Assembly: GCA_026770585.1 (NCBI GenBank)
Contig: MU647377.1
Coordinates: forward strand, 45,114-57,613
Length of the DNA stretch: 12,500 bases
From: Baffinella frigidus
Taxonomy: Eukaryota > Cryptophyceae > Cryptomonadales > Baffinellaceae
Direction of reading: 5' to 3'
The notes beneath the pieces are model-generated. The model had not been told where the DNA came from, did no database searches, and saw nothing but the letters and a program-made list of their open reading frames with translations. A program made the translations under genes and the position numbers. Positions 7,004 through 12,500 of this stretch are shown here, one piece after another (position 1 is the first letter of the stretch; every line of letters begins with the position of its first letter).

Positions 7004-8017
7004 ATGGAAATGGGGTCCGATGTGGAGAAAGTTAGCACAGATCCGCTTCTTACACCAAACCCCCATCGATTCGTGTTATTTCCTATCAAATATGATTCGG
7101 TATGGAGGTTCTACAAGCAAGCTGTTGCCTCTGTATGGACTGTTGAAGAACTGGATCTTGGGAGAGATATCGGGGACTTTGAAAAGCTCACTTCTAATGA
7201 GCAATATTTCATCAAAAATGTACTCGCCTTCTTCGCCGCGTCCGATGGGATCGTGTTAGAGAACCTCGTTGGGAACTTCGCCACGGAGATCCAGATACCC
7301 GAAGCGCGTTGTTTCTATGGCTTCCAGATCGCAATGGAGAACATCCATTCTGAAACATACTGTCTTCTCATAGATTTGGTGGTTAAAGACCCCGCCGAAA
7401 AACAACACCTTCTCGAAGCGATCGAAACAATTCCAGCCGTGATGAAGAAGGCGGATTGGGCTCTTAAGTGGATGGATAAGGGCTCTGGTTGCTCCTTTGC
7501 GAAGAGGCTGGTGGCGTTTGCTGCTGTTGAGGGCATTTTCTTCTCTGGGTCGTTTTGTGCGATTTTCTGGCTCAAGAAGCGCGGGCTTATGCCGGGGCTT
7601 TGTTTCTCGAATGAGCTGATCTCGAGAGACGAGGGGCTGCATACCGACTTTGCGTGTTTGATCTACTCGATGCTCGAAGAAAAACTCGCTGCAAGTGAGG
7701 TTCTGGAGATCATCACGGAAGCGGTTGAATGCGAGAAGGATTTCGTTAGCGTATCACTCCCAGTAAATTTGATTGGCATGCACGCTGAATTGATGATGCA
7801 ATACATCGAGTTCGTTGCCGACCGTCTTTTAGTTGCGCTTGGTTGCGAAAAGCACTACAACTCGACGAACCCTTTCGAGTGGATGGAGATGATTTCACTG
7901 CAGGGTAAGACCAATTTCTTCGAAAAAAGAGTTGGTGACTACCAAAAAAGCGGGGTTATGAACTCCTTGTGCGACCCAGGAAAATGCAAGACATTCGAAC
8001 TGGGCTCTGATTTCTAA
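7004..8017 (+). CDS. Ribonucleotide reductase small subunit (R2, class Ia)
   Basis: 337 aa from the chosen start. R2 holds the di-iron/tyrosyl radical cofactor and, with the large subunit, reduces ribonucleoside diphosphates to deoxyribonucleotides. Every key residue is visible: iron ligands D81 (ASDG), E112 and H115 (MENIHSETY), E176 ([10 protein letters not shown]), E210 and H213 ([10 protein letters not shown]), and radical Tyr119. The N-terminal [16 protein letters not shown] is typical of eukaryotic and large-virus R2. The C-terminus ends in acidic/aromatic residues with a final Phe (FELGSDF), like the tail that docks on R1. No frameshift or missing residue, so it appears functional. Start: the ATG at 7004 has a good context (CCCATGG) and lies downstream of the TATA-like boxes; an in-frame ATG at 6980 would add 8 residues but lies within a TATA-like box. 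There is no R1 in the window. Viral acquisition of R2 is common in large DNA viruses. Confidence 0.97.
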   Translation: MEMGSDVEKVSTDPLLTPNPHRFVLFPIKYDSVWRFYKQAVASVWTVEELDLGRDIGDFEKLTSNEQYFIKNVLAFFAASDGIVLENLVGNFATEIQIPEARCFYGFQIAMENIHSETYCLLIDLVVKDPAEKQHLLEAIETIPAVMKKADWALKWMDKGSGCSFAKRLVAFAAVEGIFFSGSFCAIFWLKKRGLMPGLCFSNELISRDEGLHTDFACLIYSMLEEKLAASEVLEIITEAVECEKDFVSVSLPVNLIGMHAELMMQYIEFVADRLLVALGCEKHYNSTNPFEWMEMISLQGKTNFFEKRVGDYQKSGVMNSLCDPGKCKTFELGSDF

Positions 8018-8068
8018 TTTGTACGGGATGTAATTGGACACATTGAATAAGATTCCCTGTATTCCTTC

Positions 8069-8099
8069 ATACACACACACTTACACACACGCACCCACA
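8069..8099. repeat. CA-rich tract between convergent genes
   Basis: ACACACACAC-type sequence fills most of the gap between the reductase stop (8017) and the convergent gene ending at 8120. A GAATAAG near 8044 is a weak polyadenylation-like signal for the reductase gene. Confidence 0.6.
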
Positions 8100-8119
8100 T
8101 CAGCCGATACAGATTGGTC

Positions 8120-8677
8120 TCACTTGTCCATCGAAGAGTTGTTGAAAATTAGCTTGTCTTCTCCCGTTTTGTAGAGTGACGCGACCTGTGAACATAATGT
8201 GAGATATGACCGCATCGCTGCCGGATTTACCGTTTTTTCTCCAGTGTCTAGATCGGATACTACACAGCATTTGGCGATTTCTTGTTGCATACGGCTCATC
8301 TCTTGAATTTGGAGGGCGATCTTGATTCGAGGATGGAGCATGTGTTGCATCACATGCGTCCTCAGTTGCAACAGAGTACAATTGCTATCCCGCTCGACAT
8401 TATCGAGCAGGAATTTGCTCTGCACAATCAATGCGTCAAGTGACATGTGCGGAATTCCATCTAAAATGAAGCGTATGACCTCGTTTGTTGTGCGATTCCC
8501 TTGGTATTCACACAACCAGCAAACAGGCGCCTTGTGGCTTTCTTCCGCGTGTGCGTGCTTCCGTACTTTATGTTGTCGAGTGCCGGGTTCCGTTGTTGTC
8601 TCAGTGACACTCATCGGCGAACGTGGTGGTTCCATGTGAGACCCCGCTTCATCTTCGTCGTCGGTGAACATTTCCAT
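8120..8677 (-). CDS. Hypothetical CxxC protein, 185 aa
   Basis: Family not recognised. Residues 1-50 are acidic/polar and likely disordered (FTDDEDEAG; basic and His-rich at about 35-48). A compact domain follows: C53-x2-C56 in VCWLCEYQGN, a helix at about 64-95, then H108, H112 and H115 in THVMQHMLHP, and a further helical region to the end. The CxxC with a spaced His cluster could bind zinc. Overall composition resembles a soluble regulatory or virion protein. The ATG at 8677 is preceded by a strong TATA box at 8734-8743 on the same strand. It is divergent from the 218-aa gene and convergent with the reductase gene. Confidence 0.65.
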   Translation of the reverse strand: MEMFTDDEDEAGSHMEPPRSPMSVTETTTEPGTRQHKVRKHAHAEESHKAPVCWLCEYQGNRTTNEVIRFILDGIPHMSLDALIVQSKFLLDNVERDSNCTLLQLRTHVMQHMLHPRIKIALQIQEMSRMQQEIAKCCVVSDLDTGEKTVNPAAMRSYLTLCSQVASLYKTGEDKLIFNNSSMDK

Positions 8678-8733
8678 GAACCGCAAGTTTTCGGGTTTGA
8701 TACAGGCGCTGGTGTGGTGCCTTATATGTTACG

Positions 8734-8743
8734 TTATATATAC
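8734..8743 (-). promoter_or_regulatory. TATA box of the 185-aa gene
   Basis: GTATATATAA on the - strand, about 60 nt upstream of the ATG at 8677. A second candidate, ATATAA, lies at 8722-8727. Confidence 0.5.
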
Positions 8744-8831
8744 TACAGACATCGTATGTGCCAAATCCAGGAACCGAAAAACAAACCGTCGATAAGTAAC
8801 ACATTGTCCCAGGTGTAGACAACTAGACATG

Positions 8832-8837
8832 TATATA
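8832..8837 (+). promoter_or_regulatory. TATA box of the 218-aa gene
   Basis: TATATA 49 nt upstream of the ATG at 8881. With the box at 8734-8743 on the other strand it makes this 200-bp gap a divergent promoter region. Confidence 0.5.
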
Positions 8838-8880
8838 CACACCACACCGCCCTCTTCTACACGACCCGTATTTGCAGAAG

Positions 8881-9537
8881 ATGGACGCACCACCGTGTCT
8901 ACAGCAACCCCAGATCGAGTTTGTCGACAACTTTCTACGGCCGGAGCAATTGCAGCGGATGCTCATCTACTTCAGCAAGCAAACACCAACGGACTCATAT
9001 GCCAATCACGGCTTCACGGACATCGTTGTTCGTCTTATCAATGAACCGCTTAGCATCATTTTTGGCCAGCACGGCGTATACCTGTTTTCAAACTACCTTC
9101 TGGTTTACCCGTACAACGAACTGGACACTCCCCAGGTGTCGTATATTACAAAATTTCTCTGCACTCACGTATCTGACCTGCCAGCTAACACAAACGCCAT
9201 GTTTCCCAGCATGAAAATCGATGCGCGTGTTACGAAACAGATGGGCGGCGGCTACACCGTCAGACCTATTCAGTTGACCAACATTCTCCTCTGCACGTTT
9301 AATGTGCTGTGTGCACTCGTACGCGGTATTATGTGTGGTACACAGAAGCATGAGACAAAATATAGGCAGCACGCGGTCAACCTACAATTGCAGCGCATCC
9401 TAACCCGCATTGTCGTAACACGTGCACAGTTGCATGCTGTCAACATTGAAATCGATTCGTGTGTGAAGATGCAGCAGGCCCTATCTGAGCCTGTTGCTCT
9501 CGTCGACCCGGGTGCAATGGATGTGGGGCGTGTTTAG
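8881..9537 (+). CDS. Hypothetical protein, 218 aa
   Basis: Not recognised. The ATG at 8881 is the first ATG after the TATA box. The first 80 residues are mixed, with hydrophobic segments (IIFGQHGVYLFSNYLLVYPY at about 59-78). Residues about 131-150 form another hydrophobic stretch (QLTNILLCTFNVLCALVRGI) that could be a membrane segment or a buried helix. Residues about 165-195 are helical. There is no signal peptide and no catalytic motif. In a virus with a portal, a protein this size could be a minor capsid/triplex-like component, but this is speculation with no motif support. Confidence 0.6.
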   Translation: MDAPPCLQQPQIEFVDNFLRPEQLQRMLIYFSKQTPTDSYANHGFTDIVVRLINEPLSIIFGQHGVYLFSNYLLVYPYNELDTPQVSYITKFLCTHVSDLPANTNAMFPSMKIDARVTKQMGGGYTVRPIQLTNILLCTFNVLCALVRGIMCGTQKHETKYRQHAVNLQLQRILTRIVVTRAQLHAVNIEIDSCVKMQQALSEPVALVDPGAMDVGRV

Positions 9538-9594
9538 CGTCGATGGATGGGGAGGGGGCGTAGTATAGCACGAACCAGCGGATACTCATGTGTG

Positions 9595-9600
9595 TTTATT
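9595..9600 (-). terminator. AATAAA polyadenylation signal after the 55-aa gene
   Basis: AATAAA on the - strand, about 87 nt past the TAG stop of the small gene ending at 9687. Confidence 0.4.
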
Positions 9601-9686
9601 ATTACAGAAACGAGAACAACCATGTGTCTACATCCACGCAGCAAATACTCGCTGAAGCCTAGACAACGTGTCGCATCTGAGAAGCA

Positions 9687-9854
9687 CTATTCGTTGTTCA
9701 TTAAGTCGTCGAGCTCTTCCGCTTTGCGTTGTTTCCGTTTGTTGTCATCACGAGATACACGCGCAAAGAAGTCCTGTAGATAGGGGGTGATTGAACTGAC
9801 GTGGTTGGATTGAAAATTGGGTACATTCTGCTCATTCGGCGTCGCATCTGACAT
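9687..9854 (-). CDS. Small charged hypothetical protein, 55 aa
   Basis: Not recognised. The ATG at 9854 starts MSDATPNEQ; the frame is open further upstream to about 10037, but that part overlaps the end of the neighbouring 465-aa gene and a TATA-like box. The first half is polar with a short aromatic segment (YLQDFF). The second half is strongly charged, basic then acidic (KRKQRKAEELDD), suggesting a helix or coiled coil. A TATATA at 9880-9885 lies about 26 nt before the ATG. It could be a small virion or scaffold-type protein, but nothing specific shows this. Confidence 0.45.
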   Translation of the reverse strand: MSDATPNEQNVPNFQSNHVSSITPYLQDFFARVSRDDNKRKQRKAEELDDLMNNE

Positions 9855-9879
9855 TTGTGTGTATACACGATGTAAATTG

Positions 9880-9885
9880 TATATA
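9880..9885 (-). promoter_or_regulatory. TATA box upstream of the 55-aa gene
   Basis: TATATA within GGTCTATATAC on the - strand, just past the end of the 465-aa gene, so each gene seems to have its own promoter. Confidence 0.4.
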
Positions 9886-9945
9886 GACCACCTTAATATG
9901 ACATACACAAACCGACCTGGTTCGAACACCAACATTGGAAGAACC

Positions 9946-11343
9946 CTATTCCGTCGACGACAGATAGAATGCCAGCAGTTCACGGCAAGTCCCCTTGTAC
10001 GCTGTGCCGTCCAACACACAAACAAGATAGATATCACCCCCGATCGCGAACCAAAACCAATCGGGTGTGTTCACGGCACATCCCCCTTCAACCGCGGCGC
10101 CCGCGTTTGCAGCGCTGGGGCCGCCACTGCATGCTGTGATGCGTGCCATCAGTGCGTCACTTGCTCTGGTTGAGACTGCAGTGGTCTTCTGTTTCACGCG
10201 ACCCACTGTGTTGTCTGGTGGCGGTGTTTTCGGTTTCGGCGTCGGCAGTGTTTGGGAAAGCAACACGGGTACGCGTAAATTACCGACTTCGCGTTGGAAA
10301 TGGTGGTCTTCGAACGCGAACTCAATCTCTGGGTAGATCTGTTTTAATGCTGGGAGGACGGAGAGATCGGGTGCATCGTCGGGCTGTATGTCGTCCATCG
10401 TTACTGGCTGCCGTCTCTTGTATGATGGGAAGTGGCGATATACACACTGCGACACGTTGTTGTAATATCCGCTGTAGGAGTGCTTATACTCAAGCAAACA
10501 ACCCGCTGGGATGTCGAAGTACATACCGAGCATGTGAAAGTCGTCAACGCCTGCTTCCATGTGGAAACCTTCGACCGCAAATGGGTAACAGCCACTTGTC
10601 TTGTTCTTGCCCGACGGTACAGCGACGGCATATCTCTGCAGGAAAAGCAGTCGAAAGAGGACGAAGAATATGTTTAGATAGAAGTTGATCCCCATGTCTG
10701 TGAGGACCAAGGCGTGTGTCGGTGGTACATGATGTACAAACTCGGTATCATCCGCGTGACATTCTTTGATGTCGCTGTCAAACAGATACGTGCCAAACCA
10801 GATGAATATCTGTGTAACAAGCCTTTCAACCTGCTCTAGTAGCAACTTCTTTGCACATGGGTCGCTGCAACTGTCCACTGCATGTTGCATTAAGGGCCAC
10901 TGAGTCTGTACCGCGTGGACAAGGTCTCGCAGTTGTTGGAGGGACACTTGGGATGGGATTACGACTGTGGCCGGCGTGGTCTTATCCACAACAGGTTCGA
11001 CTTCGTCGGAACCGTAAAAGTGTGGCAGGAAAATGGCACACTGCTCCATGAGACATTCTATATCATGATTGTCTACGATTATGGGGGCTGAATCCGGTGT
11101 GTCATTGTTTTGACTGTATGCTTCCGTGAACACCCGCGTACATACCATCCCGACCAGGTGCATCTGATGGAAATCACATCTGATATGCTCACACGCCTCG
11201 TTGGGGTCGCTACCCCATAGCCAGAAACGCAGAAGAGCCGATGCGTTCACACCGGGGATGGTTGCATTTTCACCCCTCGAGATTCGTGCAAGGGCAGCCT
11301 GTATCTCTGAGAATGCGATTATGCCATCGACGCGTGTCCCCAT
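9946..11343 (-). CDS. Hypothetical protein, 465 aa
   Basis: Not recognised. Residues 1-115 have scattered Cys and His (CEHIRCDFHQMH at 51-62). Residues about 131-190 look helical. Residues about 216-236 are strongly hydrophobic (INFYLNIFFVLFRLLFL), a possible membrane segment or buried core. Residues 260-305 are aromatic/His-rich. Residues about 365-425 are a Pro/Thr then Ala/Gly linker of low complexity. The C-terminal 40 residues form a compact aromatic beta-like segment (PDWFWFAIGGDIYLV). The ATG at 11343 lies only about 11 nt from a TATA-like CATATAC at 11354-11360, so the promoter may lie further upstream. A structural virion protein is possible but unproven. Confidence 0.65.
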   Translation of the reverse strand: MGTRVDGIIAFSEIQAALARISRGENATIPGVNASALLRFWLWGSDPNEACEHIRCDFHQMHLVGMVCTRVFTEAYSQNNDTPDSAPIIVDNHDIECLMEQCAIFLPHFYGSDEVEPVVDKTTPATVVIPSQVSLQQLRDLVHAVQTQWPLMQHAVDSCSDPCAKKLLLEQVERLVTQIFIWFGTYLFDSDIKECHADDTEFVHHVPPTHALVLTDMGINFYLNIFFVLFRLLFLQRYAVAVPSGKNKTSGCYPFAVEGFHMEAGVDDFHMLGMYFDIPAGCLLEYKHSYSGYYNNVSQCVYRHFPSYKRRQPVTMDDIQPDDAPDLSVLPALKQIYPEIEFAFEDHHFQREVGNLRVPVLLSQTLPTPKPKTPPPDNTVGRVKQKTTAVSTRASDALMARITACSGGPSAANAGAAVEGGCAVNTPDWFWFAIGGDIYLVCVLDGTAYKGTCRELLAFYLSSTE

Positions 11344-11363
11344 CGGGATGATTGTATATGCCC

Positions 11364-11369
11364 TTTATT
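11364..11369 (-). terminator. AATAAA polyadenylation signal after the 127-aa gene
   Basis: AATAAA on the - strand, about 123 nt past the TAG stop of the upstream gene and immediately before the TATA-like box of the 465-aa gene. Confidence 0.4.
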
Positions 11370-11491
11370 TACACTCTTATCTAAACCGAGTTGCGGATAA
11401 TAGACGATCTCGTACCTGCGAAAATATCTACGTCGTCGCAGCACACACTACTACATTCTGCACCCGCAATTGCCACTATACCGACTACAGA

Positions 11492-11875
11492 CTAAATGTT
11501 ACCAGTCTCCCTGTATTTCTTGGTCCCCTTCTTCGGGTGTGTAGAAGGCGGGGCATAGTGGGAATCGACGTCCACCGCAGAACTTACATGGGCTGTATCC
11601 GAGTGCTGGCGCAGTATCTGCAATTCAGCGGACGAGGGTCCATTTCGCGGTGTAGAGGCTATACGGCTTAAACTGTCTCCCCGATATTCGTCACTATCGT
11701 CAAGACAATCCATTTCGTCTTCGTTCAGATACTCTGTATGATATCGGTGCGGGTCGTGGGTTTTGTTTGCTAGGAAGCGTCTTATGGTGTACTGGTTAAC
11801 GAACAAATCGACCACCAAGCGGATCATAATGAGGTCGAATTGTGCAAACACCAGTGCGATAGATGCTACAGACAT
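11492..11875 (-). CDS. Single-pass membrane protein, possibly 5'-truncated
   Basis: 127 aa from the ATG at 11875, not recognised. Residues about 5-27 are a hydrophobic helix (SIALVFAQFDLIMIRLVVDL), followed by basic residues and a long acidic/polar tail (EDEMDCLDDSDEY at 52-64) that ends Lys-rich. Unlike its neighbours it has no TATA-like box just upstream. The frame stays open without an ATG up to a stop at 11984-11986, and the upstream translation is also hydrophobic (FTVIFITQTW). This may mean the true start was lost, lies in another exon (TTTATCACACAG resembles a splice acceptor), or that the ATG at 11875 is used with a different promoter. It is the last recognisable gene before the sequence character changes. 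Confidence 0.5.
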   Translation of the reverse strand: MSVASIALVFAQFDLIMIRLVVDLFVNQYTIRRFLANKTHDPHRYHTEYLNEDEMDCLDDSDEYRGDSLSRIASTPRNGPSSAELQILRQHSDTAHVSSAVDVDSHYAPPSTHPKKGTKKYRETGNI

Positions 11876-11956
11876 AGTGCCGCAGTACAAGGACCATGTC
11901 TGTGTGATAAAGATAACGGTGAACTTTGAGAGACCAGTATGAGATGGATAGGTTGT

Positions 11957-12140
11957 GAGCCTCCCGAGAGTAGCAAGGAAGGCTCAGGACCCCCTGGGAT
12001 ACTTAAGAAAGATCAACTTAAGGACGCCTGGACGAAGCAGTTGACTTACCAAAGTCAAATGAGGTGAGAAAAGGGAAACGTGATTAATACAAGGAAGGCA
12101 GCTAACGGCTCCAATTCCCTCCTCACGTGAGAAGGGAATT
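11957..12140. repeat. Cluster of hairpins including a 28-bp palindrome
   Basis: GAGCCT at 11957-11962 pairs with AGGCTC at 11980-11985. ACTTAAG is repeated at 12001-12007 and 12016-12022. TTGACTT at 12041-12047 pairs with AAGTCAA at 12052-12058. Finally 12113-12140 is a palindrome with 13 of 14 pairs (AATTCCCT...CACGTG...AGGGAATT). The density of inverted repeats marks a change from the gene block and could be a mobile-element end, a structured RNA or a junction. Confidence 0.6.
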
Positions 12141-12500
12141 CGGGTCGGAGCTTCATCCGAAATTTGCCTGCCCATTCCTGTGTCTGTCAGCCTGCCGCGG
12201 CGCCCCGCGCCGCCTCCTGTGAGCAGATTCCCCTGCTACACTTCTACCCGCTCGTAGAGCTCTATTAGGTACAAGCCCTGTTGACATACGCCCCCTCCTC
12301 ACAGGAGGAAGCAGCAGAAGCTTGCAGATGGATCCAAAGCGACCCACTGCGAGCGCGCTCCCAGACCGCAGACGCCAAATCCCACGCTAATCTAGCTCTC
12401 CAAAGATAGCATGCCATCGCCCCAGCAGCGTGCAGCAGCAGCGCCAGACATCGCGCCACGCTGAGAACTTGACCGACGGCCCTTTTCCTCCCAGCCTCCC
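11987..12500. other. Gene-free GC-rich flank
   Basis: Only short frames without coding character are seen. Composition becomes more GC-rich after about 12180 (GCCGCGGCGCCCCGCGCC), unlike the viral-type block. No rRNA, tRNA or transposase was identified. It probably is host or repetitive DNA. Confidence 0.5.

Noticed and set aside
3817-9892. 13-nt word GGTGGTCTATATA shared between 3817-3829 (+) and 9880-9892 (-)
   Set aside because: The two copies are in opposite orientation relative to the genes they precede, so a shared promoter motif beyond the TATA core is not supported.
9915-9935. tRNA-like GGTTCGAACACC
   Set aside because: The B-box-like word is present, but flanking stems do not pair, and it lies between two genes with no A-box at the right distance.
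11201-11671. Open + strand frame of 156 codons
   Set aside because: It overlaps two - strand genes and their intergenic gap; no promoter or coding character.
11984-12500. Possible group I intron, rRNA or transposon coding sequence
   Set aside because: I could not place conserved intron core elements, rRNA signatures or a transposase/reverse-transcriptase frame.
1-12500. CRISPR array or bacterial operon
   Set aside because: No regularly spaced identical repeats and no Shine-Dalgarno pattern; TATA/AATAAA signals and telomere repeats point to a eukaryotic setting.

Overview
The window looks like a eukaryotic (probably protist or algal) chromosome end carrying a compact block of DNA-virus-like genes. 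Positions 1 to about 465 are degenerate plant/alga-type telomeric repeats (CCCTAAA / TTTAGGG variants) that switch strand at about position 62. Positions 466 to about 1130 are gene-free subtelomeric DNA containing two copies of a 68-nt hairpin-forming repeat.

From about 1133 to 11875 there are ten or eleven intronless, tightly packed genes on both strands. Several carry a TATA-like box 30 to 75 nt upstream of the start, and a few are followed by an AATAAA signal. Order and strand: multi-pass membrane protein (-), phage/herpesvirus-type portal-like protein (-), Cys-rich protein with paired CxxC motifs (-), coiled-coil protein with a RING/U-box-like Cys cluster (-), small basic-tailed protein (+), ribonucleotide reductase small subunit (+), CxxC protein of 185 aa (-), unknown 218-aa protein (+), 55-aa charged protein (-), unknown 465-aa protein (-), single-pass membrane protein (-). 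The reductase is certain: all iron ligands, the radical tyrosine and the C-terminal tail are visible. The portal-like call is moderate. The other proteins are not recognised.

A portal-like protein with nucleotide-metabolism and membrane proteins, eukaryotic promoter and polyadenylation signals, and a telomeric location together suggest an endogenous duplodnavirus (mirusvirus- or herpesvirus-like) copy, or the end of a viral episome, at a chromosome end. This is inference: no major capsid protein, terminase or DNA polymerase is in the window. Presumably the reductase supplies dNTPs, the portal would form the packaging vertex, the membrane proteins could act in envelopes or host membranes, and the Cys-rich coiled-coil protein may be regulatory.

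From about 11950 to 12500 the character changes: GC-rich, no convincing gene, several hairpins including a 28-bp near-perfect palindrome. This may be host DNA, a mobile-element end, or the junction of the viral block.
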